Source: Rubrivivax sp.
Lineage (GTDB): Bacteria; Pseudomonadota; Gammaproteobacteria; Burkholderiales; Burkholderiaceae_C
Assembly (NCBI GenBank): GCA_027490215.1
Contig: JAIXYO010000029.1
Location: 242,466-306,465 of the forward strand
Length of the DNA: 64,000 nt
Reading direction: 5' to 3'
In this document: positions 27,701-35,285 of the stretch, piece by piece
How positions within the stretch are numbered: position 1 is the first letter of the stretch
How the letters are laid out: every line of letters starts with the position of its first letter
The notes under the pieces: model-generated
What the model was told of the DNA's origin: nothing
The model's input: only the letters and a program-made list of their open reading frames with translations
Database searches by the model: none
Program-made: the position numbers and the translations under genes

Positions 27701-28256
27701 CCAGTCGAACCGCCGCTTGCACCTGGGCTTCCTGGCCCGGCAGGCCGGCACGTTGCAGCTCGAGGTAGAAGCGGTTCGGGAAGAGCTCGGCAAAGCGCAG
27801 TGCCACGCTACGCGCGCGTGATATGTCGCCAGCCACCAGGGCCTGGCCGACCACGCCCAGTTCGGCGCCTGAAAGCGCGATCAGGCCGCCATTGAGCTCG
27901 GTCAAGGCAGCCCAGGTCGTCCACGGCTGGGCCTGAGTTGCCGGCCCCAGCCAGCAGCGAGTGAGCAACTCGCACAGATTGAGATAGCCGGTGCGGTTCT
28001 GCACCAGCAGCAGCAGCCGTGTCGGCGCGCGGTCGCTGCCTTCAGGCTCCAGCCACACATCGGCACCAATCAGCGGTTTGATGCCCTTCGAGCGGGTCGC
28101 GCCGTAGAACTTGATCGCGCCGAACAGGTTGCCCAGATCGGTGATGGCGAGTGCGACCTGCTGGTCGGCAGCCGCCGCCGCGGCCACTTCGTCGATGCGC
28201 AAGGTGCCGTCGACGACGGAGTATTCGGTGTGGGTACGCAGGTGGACGAAGGTCAT
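24702..28256 (-). CDS. dnaE: DNA polymerase III alpha subunit
   Basis: A 1184-residue replicative polymerase of the DnaE1 type. It has an N-terminal PHP domain (HLRTHTEYSVVDGTLR), the polymerase palm with catalytic aspartates in MPDFDIDFCQ and the GRGSGAGSLVAYAL loop, fingers (LKFDFLG-type FDFLGLATL), a helix-hairpin-helix region (NAGGYRFEP onward) and a C-terminal OB fold (ATVVGDL-type LLAGIVGDLRMVNGQRG). ATG 28256 is chosen because the family begins within a few residues of the PHP domain; an upstream extension has no features. It is the chromosomal replicase catalytic subunit and stands alone, divergent from the Tct operon. Confidence 0.96.
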   Translation of the reverse strand: MTFVHLRTHTEYSVVDGTLRIDEVAAAAAADQQVALAITDLGNLFGAIKFYGATRSKGIKPLIGADVWLEPEGSDRAPTRLLLLVQNRTGYLNLCELLTRCWLGPATQAQPWTTWAALTELNGGLIALSGAELGVVGQALVAGDISRARSVALRFAELFPNRFYLELQRAGLPGQEAQVQAAVRLAASLQLPVVATHPVQFLTNEDFEAHEARVCVAEGETLTNPRRIKRFNAQQYFKSQAEMEALFADVPSALANSVLIAKRCSLSLVLGKPQLPAFPTPEVDGESMAPEAFFRHSSHEGLSERLIQLYPDPTQREAERPRYVERLEFEIATILKMGFPGYFLIVADFINWAKAHGCPVGPGRGSGAGSLVAYALKITDLDPLQYNLLFERFLNPDRVSMPDFDIDFCQANRDRVIDYVKDKYGRDAVSQIVTFGTMAAKAALRDIGRVLGMGYGHVDSIAKLVPAPPGKTVTLRRPPNDTDTSVIYARREAPEIEEREQKEEEVAELLALAERVEGIVRNVGMHAGGVLIAPGKITDFCPLYMQPGSDSAVSQFDKDDVESIGLVKFDFLGLATLTILEMAKEFIRARHPDQRDFALENIALDDPGAYRLMSEGKTVAVFQLESSGMQRMLRDAKPSVFEDVIALVALYRPGPMDLIPSFCARKHGREEVEYPHPLMQGVLEETYGIMVYQEQVMQVAQIVGGYTLGGADLLRRAMGKKKLEEMMKHRAIFAEGAAKNGIAEPKANEIFDLMEKFAGYGFNKSHAAAYALLAYHTAWLKVHYLAEFTAANMSVALDDTDKLKIFHDDAKALGVVFEPPDVNAGGYRFEPITPDASTKQKGERGRVRYGLGAIKGTGQGAIEAIVAARNEGGAFTSLFDFCARVDRARINKRTVEALIKAGAFDRWGQERSALLASVGLAFDYADSQAAHANQGGLFDFDDSHGASTQEPPLVEALPWSIKERLMAEKAALGFYLSGHLFDQSVDEVRQFAKRANADVLDTREPQLLAGIVGDLRMVNGQRGKVAIFKLDDKTEAIEAVASEELLNANRELLKDDELVIVQGKVQPDRFSGGLRLTVQQVWGLAEARCRFGKYLSVHVNGAVPPVAELLRDFPVRHVVTEHGELPQGLSVRLHLHRSAANGEVTGDLDLGEQARFYPSDEAIERWRAAAEGRKARVVYEVPTS

Positions 28257-28404
28257 CCGATCGATTCTAGAGATCGCCTCTTTGCCGTTCCTGCGCGGGC
28301 TGACGAGGGCGTCAGGCGCGGTGGCCTCATCAAGCAATCCAGCCGCGCTTCAGCATCGCCCCCGCTACAAAGGAGGCAGGAGGCCTAGGTGCATCTCCGA
28401 TTGC

Positions 28405-28420
28405 CAAAGCCGAGGCTTTG
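28405..28420 (+). promoter_or_regulatory. Perfect 7-base palindrome upstream of the Tct operon
   Basis: CAAAGCC-GA-GGCTTTG, 62 bases before the ATC start of the substrate-binding protein gene. It could be an operator or a structured leader. No regulator gene lies next to this operon. Confidence 0.3.
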
Positions 28421-28470
28421 ACGAACGATCCAGACCACAGCGTCGATCTGCAACAAGCCTTGTCCTTCGA

Positions 28471-28484
28471 AGGAGACGAACATC
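28471..28484 (+). promoter_or_regulatory. AGGAG ribosome site in front of an ATC codon
   Basis: AGGAG (28471-28475), 6-base spacer, then ATC. It is the only well-placed ribosome site in front of this gene, and no ATG, GTG or TTG stands at the right distance. Confidence 0.55.
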
Positions 28485-29459
28485 AAATCTCGCATCGTTA
28501 AAGCTCTCGTGAGCGCAGCCGCTCTCTCCGCGTCACTCTTGGCCAACGCCCAGACCTATCCCGAGAAAACAATCACCGTCATTGTTCCGTTTGCGGCCGG
28601 CGGTCCGACCGATACCGTGGCGCGCCTGATTGCCCAGTCGATGGGCAACACCTTGAAGCAGCAGTTGATCATCGAGAACGCTGGCGGCGCAGGCGGCACG
28701 ATAGGCGCTGGCCGTGCGGCGAAAGCCGCTCCGGATGGCTACACCCTGCTCCTGCACCACATCGGGCAGTCCACGGCGCCGGCGCTGTACCAAAAACTGA
28801 GCTATGACGCGACCAACAGCTTCGAGCCCATCGGCTTGATCACCGACGTTCCGATGATCCTGGTGGCGAGGGAAGACTTTCCCGCCAAAGACCTGAAGGA
28901 GCTGCTGGCCTACGTGAAGGCCAATAAAAAGAACGTTACCTACGCCAACGCCGGCCTCGGCTCGGCGTCGCACCTCTGCGGCATGCTGTTCATGACGGCC
29001 ATCGAAGCCGACCTGACCACCGTGTCCTACAAGGGCACCGGCCCTGCCATGAACGACCTGCTGGGCAAGCAAGTGGATTTGATGTGCGACCAAAGCACCA
29101 ACACCACCAGCCAGATCAAAGGCGGCAAGATCAAGGCCTACGCTGTCACCACCAAGACCCGGCTGGGCTCGATGCCGCAGATCCCCACGATGAACGAAGC
29201 CGGCCTGCCAAGTTTCGAAGTGGCGGTCTGGCATGGACTCTATGCACCCAAGGGCACGCCCAAGCCCGTCATCGACACCCTGAACAAGGCGCTGAAGATT
29301 GCCTTGAAGGATCCGAGCGTCATACAACGCTTTGCAGACTTGGGCACGGAACCCGTTGCTGAAAGCCGCGCAACGCCAGAAGCGCTGCAAGCGCACTTGA
29401 AGGCGGAAATTGACAAATGGAGCCCCATCATCAAGAAGGCCGGCGTCTACGCGGACTGA
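28482..29459 (+). CDS. tctC: Bug/TctC-family tripartite tricarboxylate transporter substrate-binding protein
   Basis: A periplasmic binding protein of the Bug family, 325 residues if started at ATC 28482. The mature part begins QTYPEKTITVIVPFAAGGPTD, and the ligand-binding loops (AAGGPTDTVARL; HHIGQST) are present. From ATC the N-terminus would be (M)KSRIVKALVSAAALSASLLANA, a complete signal peptide with positive charges. The first conventional codon, GTG 28509, removes those charges and lacks a ribosome site. AGGAG is 6 bases before the ATC. The gene is followed by tctB and tctA. The ligand, usually a carboxylate, cannot be deduced. Confidence 0.9.
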   Translation: MKSRIVKALVSAAALSASLLANAQTYPEKTITVIVPFAAGGPTDTVARLIAQSMGNTLKQQLIIENAGGAGGTIGAGRAAKAAPDGYTLLLHHIGQSTAPALYQKLSYDATNSFEPIGLITDVPMILVAREDFPAKDLKELLAYVKANKKNVTYANAGLGSASHLCGMLFMTAIEADLTTVSYKGTGPAMNDLLGKQVDLMCDQSTNTTSQIKGGKIKAYAVTTKTRLGSMPQIPTMNEAGLPSFEVAVWHGLYAPKGTPKPVIDTLNKALKIALKDPSVIQRFADLGTEPVAESRATPEALQAHLKAEIDKWSPIIKKAGVYAD

Positions 29460-29972
29460 TTGGCAGAAAAGAAAAGTGAAATCTCTGCTGCATCACCGCG
29501 AGCCGAACCTGTGCCCCACTTGATCAAGCATCCGAAGGATTTCTGGACCGGCGTCATCTTTCTGGTGTTTGGTCTGTCGGCAGTCTTCATCGGCCGTGAC
29601 TATGTGATGGGAACCGCAGGCAAGATGGGGCCAGCCTACTTTCCAACGGTGTTGGGAGGGCTCTTGAGCGTGGTTGGCGCCGTCGGCGTGTTTCGCTCGT
29701 TCAAGCGTGTGGGAGAAAAGATCGAGAAATTCCACCTCAAGGAATTGTTCATTGTTCTTGCCGCCGTCGTGCTGTTCGGCTTGCTGATGCGGGGTGCTGG
29801 CCTCGCACCTGCAGCTGTCGTGTTGATCATGATCAGCGCTTACGCCAGCCCGGCATTCAAGTGGCACGAGGCGTTGCTGCTGGCGCTCGGCATGGCGGGT
29901 TTTGCAGTGCTGGTGTTTGTCAAGCTACTGGGGCTGCCCTTGCAAGTATTCGGGCCTTGGCTCCAGTTCTGA
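29460..29972 (+). CDS. tctB: Tripartite tricarboxylate transporter small permease subunit
   Basis: A 170-residue membrane protein of the TctB family with four predicted helices (FWTGVIFLVFGLSAVFIG; YFPTVLGGLLSVVGAVGV; LFIVLAAVVLFGLLM; APAAVVLIMISAY). The TTG at 29460 directly follows the TGA of the binding-protein gene, so translation is coupled; no ATG is available before the first helix. It forms the membrane complex with TctA. Confidence 0.88.
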   Translation: MAEKKSEISAASPRAEPVPHLIKHPKDFWTGVIFLVFGLSAVFIGRDYVMGTAGKMGPAYFPTVLGGLLSVVGAVGVFRSFKRVGEKIEKFHLKELFIVLAAVVLFGLLMRGAGLAPAAVVLIMISAYASPAFKWHEALLLALGMAGFAVLVFVKLLGLPLQVFGPWLQF

Positions 29973-29985
29973 ACAGGTACACGCA

Positions 29986-31488
29986 GTGGAAATTCTGAAC
30001 AACCTGAGCCTGGGACTTGAAACTGCTTTCACCCTGACCAACCTGCTGTATTGCCTGCTTGGCGTTTTTGTGGGTACTGCGGTGGGGGTGCTGCCAGGCT
30101 TGGGGCCGGTCGCCACGATCGCCATGCTGTTGCCGGTCACGTTCGGCCTGCCGCCCATCTCGGCGTTGATCATGTTGTCGGGCATCTATTACGGCGCGCA
30201 GTACGGTGGCTCCACCACCGCCATTCTGGTCAATTTGCCGGGGGAATCATCCTCGGTGGTCACCGCGATCGACGGCTACCAGATGGCGCGCAACGGGCAC
30301 GCCGGCAAGGCGCTTGCCACGGCCGCGCTGGGTTCGTTTTTCGCGGGCACGGTGGCAACGATCCTGTTGGCGCTGTTCGCGCCGCCACTGGCTGACCTCG
30401 CATTGAAGTTCGGGCCTGCAGAGTACTTTTCGCTGATGGTGCTGGGCCTGGTGGCCTCGGTGGTGTTGGCCAGTGGCTCGCTCTTGAACGCAATCGGCAT
30501 GGTCCTGCTGGGCCTGTTGCTGGGCTTGGCTGGCACGGACGTGAACTCGGGCGTGGCGCGCTACACCTTCGACCTGCCGGAGCTCGCCGAGGGCATCAAC
30601 TTCGTGATCGTGGCGATGGGGATGTTCGGCATTGGTGAAATCGTGCGCAATCTTGAGCACGACCAGACCCGAAATCTGCTGATGAAAAAAGTCTCCGGGC
30701 TGATGCTCAGCAAGGACGATTTCAAGCGAATCCTTGCGCCGGTTTTGCGCGGAACTTTCCTGGGTTCGGCGCTGGGCATCCTTCCGGGCGGTGGCGCCAT
30801 GCTGGCCTCGTTTGCGGCCTACTCGATCGAGAAGAAGATCTCCAAGAATTCGGCGCAGTTCGGCAAGGGGGCGATCGAGGGCGTCGCAGCACCCGAGTCC
30901 GCCAACAACGCTGGCGCACAGACCTCATTCATTCCGATGCTGACGCTGGGCATTCCGTCCAACCCCGTGATGGCCTTGATGATTGGCGCCATGATCATCC
31001 AGGGCATCCAGCCAGGCCCCGCCGTGATGACGGAGCAGCCCGCGCTGTTCTGGGGGCTGATTGCCTCCATGTGGATCGGCAACTTCTTTCTCGTGGTGCT
31101 CAACCTGCCCTTGATCGGCCTGTGGGTCAAGATGATCATGGTGCCTTACCACCGGCTGTATCCGGCCATTCTCATGTTCTGTGCGATCGGCGTTTTCAGC
31201 CTGAACAGCAGTCAGTTCGATATCTACCTGATGGCACTGTTCGGCCTGTTTGGCTATGCGTTCGCCAAGCTGAACTGCGAGCCTGCGCCGATGCTCCTGG
31301 GTTTCATCATCGGGCCGATGATGGAGGAGTACCTGCGCAGGGCGTTGATCCTCTCGAAGAGCGACCCGATGGTGTTCGTGCAGCGTCCGATCAGTGCCGT
31401 CATGCTGGCGATGGCCGCCTTGGCGTTGTTCGTCGTGCTGAGCCCGGCGATGCAGAAGAAGCGCGAGGAAGCGTTTCACGAGGACTGA
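29986..31488 (+). CDS. tctA: Tripartite tricarboxylate transporter large permease subunit
   Basis: A 500-residue, 11-12 helix membrane protein of the TctA family. Hallmarks are GVLPGLGPVATIAMLLP near residue 36, YYGAQYGGSTTAIL, and FLGSALGILPGGGAMLASFAAY in the second half, the duplicated Gly-rich loops of the family. The GTG at 29986 is chosen because family members begin MEILNNLSLG-like; AGG lies 8 bases upstream. The operon order binding protein-TctB-TctA is standard. Energy coupling is by a cation gradient. Confidence 0.92.
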   Translation: MEILNNLSLGLETAFTLTNLLYCLLGVFVGTAVGVLPGLGPVATIAMLLPVTFGLPPISALIMLSGIYYGAQYGGSTTAILVNLPGESSSVVTAIDGYQMARNGHAGKALATAALGSFFAGTVATILLALFAPPLADLALKFGPAEYFSLMVLGLVASVVLASGSLLNAIGMVLLGLLLGLAGTDVNSGVARYTFDLPELAEGINFVIVAMGMFGIGEIVRNLEHDQTRNLLMKKVSGLMLSKDDFKRILAPVLRGTFLGSALGILPGGGAMLASFAAYSIEKKISKNSAQFGKGAIEGVAAPESANNAGAQTSFIPMLTLGIPSNPVMALMIGAMIIQGIQPGPAVMTEQPALFWGLIASMWIGNFFLVVLNLPLIGLWVKMIMVPYHRLYPAILMFCAIGVFSLNSSQFDIYLMALFGLFGYAFAKLNCEPAPMLLGFIIGPMMEEYLRRALILSKSDPMVFVQRPISAVMLAMAALALFVVLSPAMQKKREEAFHED

Positions 31489-31509
31489 CAACCGATGGGA
31501 GGTGTCTGA

Positions 31510-31536
31510 CAGCCCGCTCAGCCCGCTTAGCCCGCT
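31510..31536 (+). repeat. Three 9-base tandem repeats
   Basis: CAGCCCGCT, CAGCCCGCT, TAGCCCGCT in direct succession, 21 bases after the tctA stop and about 100 before the next start. Probably slippage-prone spacer DNA; no function is assigned. Confidence 0.6.
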
Positions 31537-31636
31537 CGGTTCTGTTCAAGGCTTCTAGCGCCCAGTGCAATTCCTGCCCGTCGCTCGCGCACGATCGCTT
31601 CGGCCATCAAGCATCAGCCTCCGTACACTGCGCGCC

Positions 31637-33730
31637 GTGACTCAAGTTCTCAACATCTCTGCCTACCGCTTCGTCGTGCTCGACGACATGGATTCGCTGC
31701 GCGAGCAGATTCAGGCGCAGGCGGCAGCACGGCATCTGAAGGGCACGGTGCTACTGGCCGAAGAAGGGATCAACCTGTTCCTGGCCGGGCCGCCGGAAGC
31801 AGTGCGCGGTTTCGTCGGCTGGCTGCGCGAAGACGCGCGATTCGCCTCGCTCGAAGTGAAGGAAAGCCCATCGCTCACCGTGCCGTTCGGCAAGCTGCTG
31901 GTGAAAGTGAAACGCGAAATCATCCGGATGAACCACCCGGCGATCCGCCCGCAGGCCGAGCGCGCGCCAGCGGTCAGTGCGCAGACGCTGGCGCGCTGGC
32001 TGGATCAAGGCCACGACGACGACGGACGCGAGGTGGTCACGCTGGACACCCGCAATGCCTTCGAGGTCGACGCGGGGCGATTTCGCGGCGCGATCGACTG
32101 GCGCATCGACAAGTTCAGCGATTTCCCCGCGGCCGTGCTGGCGCACCGCGAGGAGTTGCGCGGCAAGACGGTGGTGAGTTATTGCACCGGCGGCATCCGC
32201 TGCGAGAAGGCGGCGCTGTTCATGGCGGACGCCGGTGTCGATCGGGTGATGCAGCTCGACGGCGGCATCCTCAAGTACTTCGAGGAGACCGGCGGCACGC
32301 ACTTCGACGGCCATTGCTTCGTGTTCGACGCGCGGCGCGAAGTGGGCAGTGACTTGCAACCTGCAGCAACCGCATCCACGGCCGAAAGCCCCCTGAGTGC
32401 GCTGGCGCAGCAGTACGCCGCGGTGCGTGACACCACGATGCGCTTGGCCGAGCCGCTTTCCGACGAGGACTGCCAGGTGCAGTCGATGCCCGATGCCAGC
32501 CCGACCAAATGGCATCTGGCACATCTGACCTGGTTCTTCGAGACCTTCGTCCTCGAACGCCATGAGCGCGGGTTCAAGGCCTTCGATCCGCACTTCCGCG
32601 TGTTGTTCAACAGCTATTACCAGGGCGTCGGTGAGCAGCATCCTCGGGCGCAACGCGGGCTGCTCAGCCGGCCCGGCATGGCCACCGTCAAGCGCTACCG
32701 GGCGAACGTCGACGAGCGCATGCAGGCCTTGCTGGCGCGATCGGAAACGAGCACCAACGAAGGTAGCGCGCTGCGCGCGCTGATCACCCTGGGCCTGCAC
32801 CACGAACAGCAGCACCAGGAGCTGCTGCTGACCGACATCAAGCATGCGCTGTCGCTCAGTGCGAGCAGCGCCGCTGATGCGGCCAACCCGCTGCACGACC
32901 ACAGCGCTTACGCCAAGCGCTGGCCGACTGGCGCGGTGCAGGCGCAGGCGCTTTGCTGGCTCGCGTACGACGGTGGTTTGTTCGATCTGGGTCACGACCC
33001 CGCACTCGACGGCACGTTCTGCTTCGACAACGAGACGCCGCGTCACCGCACCTACACCGCGCCGTTCGAGCTGGCATCGCGGCCGGTCAACCAGGGCGAG
33101 TGGTTGGCCTTCATCGATGACGGCGGCTACCGGCGGCCAGAGCTGTGGCTGTCCATGGGCTGGTCGTGGGTGAATGACGGTCCGGGTGGCCAGCCTCGCC
33201 GTGCGCCGCTGTACTGGCAACAACGCGCGCCCGGGCACGGCGGCGCCTGGTTCACGCACACCTTGCAAGGCACGGTCGAGATCGACCCGCACACGCCGAT
33301 GTGCCACCTGAGCTATTTCGAGGCCGACGCCTATGCGCGCTGGACCGGCGCACGACTGCCGACCGAAGCCGAGTGGGAGTTCGCGGCGAGGCGTCTCACC
33401 CCACGCGCGATGCAACGTGCCAACTTCGCCGATCGCGGCGCCTTCCACCCACTGCCGCCCAGCATCGCCGCGAGCGATGAGCCGTTGCAGATGTTCGGCG
33501 ACGTGTGGGAATGGACGCAGTCGAGCTACAGCGCCTACCCGGGCTACCGGCCACTGCCCGGGGCGGTCGGCGAGTACAACGGCAAGTTCATGTGCAACCA
33601 GTTCGTGCTGCGCGGCGGCTCCTGCGCCACACCGGCGGGCCACGTGCGCGCCAGCTACCGCAACTTCTTTCCGCCCGAGGCGCAGTGGCAGTTCAGCGGG
33701 CTGCGGCTGGCGCGCGACATCAGCAGCTGA
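31637..33730 (+). CDS. Fusion: TrhO-type tRNA uridine hydroxylase (rhodanese) + EgtB-type sulfoxide synthase
   Basis: A 697-residue single open frame made of two families. Residues 1 to about 236 are a complete TrhO/YceA: N-terminal domain (GTVLLAEEGINLFLAG), then rhodanese with Cys183 and Cys189 in YCTGGIRCEK; this family hydroxylates tRNA U34 using oxygen. Residues about 252-697 are an EgtB: DinB-type iron domain with likely ligands His296 (WHLAHL), His389 and His393 (HHEQQH), and a C-terminal FGE-sulfatase domain (RLPTEAEWEFAA; FGDVWEW; LRGGSC). EgtB joins cysteine compounds to trimethylhistidine in ergothioneine synthesis. The linker of about 15 residues is Ala/Thr/Ser-rich. No egtD is adjacent. 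Start GTG 31637 fits TrhO N-termini. A SenA-type relative is possible for the second half. Confidence 0.88.
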   Translation: MTQVLNISAYRFVVLDDMDSLREQIQAQAAARHLKGTVLLAEEGINLFLAGPPEAVRGFVGWLREDARFASLEVKESPSLTVPFGKLLVKVKREIIRMNHPAIRPQAERAPAVSAQTLARWLDQGHDDDGREVVTLDTRNAFEVDAGRFRGAIDWRIDKFSDFPAAVLAHREELRGKTVVSYCTGGIRCEKAALFMADAGVDRVMQLDGGILKYFEETGGTHFDGHCFVFDARREVGSDLQPAATASTAESPLSALAQQYAAVRDTTMRLAEPLSDEDCQVQSMPDASPTKWHLAHLTWFFETFVLERHERGFKAFDPHFRVLFNSYYQGVGEQHPRAQRGLLSRPGMATVKRYRANVDERMQALLARSETSTNEGSALRALITLGLHHEQQHQELLLTDIKHALSLSASSAADAANPLHDHSAYAKRWPTGAVQAQALCWLAYDGGLFDLGHDPALDGTFCFDNETPRHRTYTAPFELASRPVNQGEWLAFIDDGGYRRPELWLSMGWSWVNDGPGGQPRRAPLYWQQRAPGHGGAWFTHTLQGTVEIDPHTPMCHLSYFEADAYARWTGARLPTEAEWEFAARRLTPRAMQRANFADRGAFHPLPPSIAASDEPLQMFGDVWEWTQSSYSAYPGYRPLPGAVGEYNGKFMCNQFVLRGGSCATPAGHVRASYRNFFPPEAQWQFSGLRLARDISS

Positions 33731-33860
33731 AGCTGCAGTTCTTGAGTTCAGCAGCGCGAGCAGGCCGACGGTGGGACGGGCGGACGGCGAGCCGCGAACA
33801 GCGAACCCGGCCGGCGAAGAAGATCCCCGGCGCGAGGCCCGCGTCGCTTACGCGAACCGC

Positions 33861-34415
33861 CTACTTGTTGAAGCGTGCGGTCACCGCCGCCACCCGCTCA
33901 CCGAACAAGCGCGCGGTTTCCAGGTCGCCCGGCAGCATCTCGTCGACGCTGGCATCCGACGGCGTGGTCGCCATCGCGCCAGCGAATGACGCGACGTAGT
34001 TGATGTCGTTGCGCGTGGCCGCCTTCGAGTTGCTGGGCATCAGGCCCGTGCCGACCCACACCATGCCGTGCTGCTGGCTCAGCGTGAAGAAGTAGTGCAG
34101 CGTCGACAACTTGTCGCCGTTCATCGAGGCCGAATTGGTGAAGCCGGCGGCTATCTTGTCCTTCCACGCCTGGGTGAACCAGGGCTTGCTGGACGCGTCG
34201 GCGAACTTCTTGAACTGCCAAGACACGCTGCCCATGTAGGTGGGCGAGCCGAACACGATGGCGTCAGCCGCATTCAATATGGCCCATTGCTCGGGCGTGA
34301 GGTTGCCCTCCGCATCGATGGCCACGAGCTCGCCGCCAGCACCTGCAGCGACCGACTCGGCCATCTTCTTCGTGTGGCCGTAGCCGCTGTGAAAAACGAT
34401 CGCAATCCTGGACAT
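33861..34415 (-). CDS. Flavodoxin-fold NAD(P)H oxidoreductase (WrbA-like)
   Basis: A 184-residue flavodoxin-fold protein. The FMN phosphate loop HSGYGHTKKMAES is at residues 9-21, and FGSPTYMGSVSWQ matches the second FMN loop. The start at 34415 has AGGAG 7 bases upstream. It follows a pirin gene on the same strand, and both are divergent from a LysR regulator. Such proteins are quinone or aromatic reductases that protect from redox cycling; the substrate is unknown. Confidence 0.85.
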   Translation of the reverse strand: MSRIAIVFHSGYGHTKKMAESVAAGAGGELVAIDAEGNLTPEQWAILNAADAIVFGSPTYMGSVSWQFKKFADASSKPWFTQAWKDKIAAGFTNSASMNGDKLSTLHYFFTLSQQHGMVWVGTGLMPSNSKAATRNDINYVASFAGAMATTPSDASVDEMLPGDLETARLFGERVAAVTARFNK

Positions 34416-34470
34416 GTTGAACTCCTGAAAATGAAAACGAACAGAGGGGGCAGCGGAAAGCCTCTCGCGC

Positions 34471-35172
34471 TCAGGCCGCCAGATCAAACACCAGCACTTC
34501 GGCGTCCTGTCCGTCGGTCAGCACCAGTTGGCTTTCACCACTGAGCTTCGCGGCATCGCCACCGACCAGCACCTGCCCGTTGACGCTCAGCTGGCCGCGC
34601 ACGACGTGCACATAGGCCTTGCGTTGCGGGTCGAGCGGCAATTCTGCGCGCTCACCGGCATCGAACAGGCCCGCGCGGATCGAGGCGTCGGCATGGATCG
34701 TCACAGAGCCGTCGCGCCCATCGGGGCTCGCGACCAGACGCAGGCGACCGCGCTTGTCCGCCGCGTCAAACTGCTTCTGCTCGTAGCTGGGCTCGATGCC
34801 CTGGGTGCGAGGCAGGATCCAGATCTGCAGCAGGTGGGTGGTGGCGTCCGGAGCATGGTTGAACTCGCTGTGCTGCACGCCGCGGCCAGCGCTCATGCGC
34901 TGCACGTCGCCGGGCAGGATCACAGCGCCGGTACCCAGGCTGTCCTTGTGGGCCAGCGCGCCGCTGAGCACATAGGTCACGATCTCCATGTCGCGGTGAC
35001 CGTGCGTGCCGAAGCCGGTACCTGGCGCGACGTAGTCATCGTTGATGACCCGCAGATTGCCGAAACCCATGTGCGCAGGGTCGTGGTAGTCGGCGAACGA
35101 GAAGCTGTGATGACTCTGGAGCCAACCGTGATCGGCATGTCCACGGTCCTGGCCTTTGCGAAGTGTGAGCAT
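34471..35172 (-). CDS. Pirin family protein
   Basis: A 233-residue bicupin of the pirin/YhhW type. Metal ligands lie in HGHRDMEIVTYVLSG (two His and Glu) and the downstream VQHSEFNH. YhhW-type pirins show quercetin 2,3-dioxygenase activity. It is separated from the LysR gene by 113 bases of shared promoter region and is followed by the flavodoxin gene after 55 bases. LysR-pirin-flavodoxin is a recurrent redox-stress module. Confidence 0.92.
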   Translation of the reverse strand: MLTLRKGQDRGHADHGWLQSHHSFSFADYHDPAHMGFGNLRVINDDYVAPGTGFGTHGHRDMEIVTYVLSGALAHKDSLGTGAVILPGDVQRMSAGRGVQHSEFNHAPDATTHLLQIWILPRTQGIEPSYEQKQFDAADKRGRLRLVASPDGRDGSVTIHADASIRAGLFDAGERAELPLDPQRKAYVHVVRGQLSVNGQVLVGGDAAKLSGESQLVLTDGQDAEVLVFDLAA

Positions 35173-35285
35173 GGGAACCTCCTGTGTGAGGCTCCACTCT
35201 AGGAGCGTGGGGTCCGAGCGACGTGCAAGCGGACTTGAATCAAACGTTCAAATAACATGAAGCTCCTTCAATTCGCCGGCCGACC

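Noticed and set aside
31751..33643. A 630-codon reverse frame opposite the TrhO-EgtB gene
   Set aside because: It is the antisense shadow of a gene with recognisable catalytic motifs in both halves.
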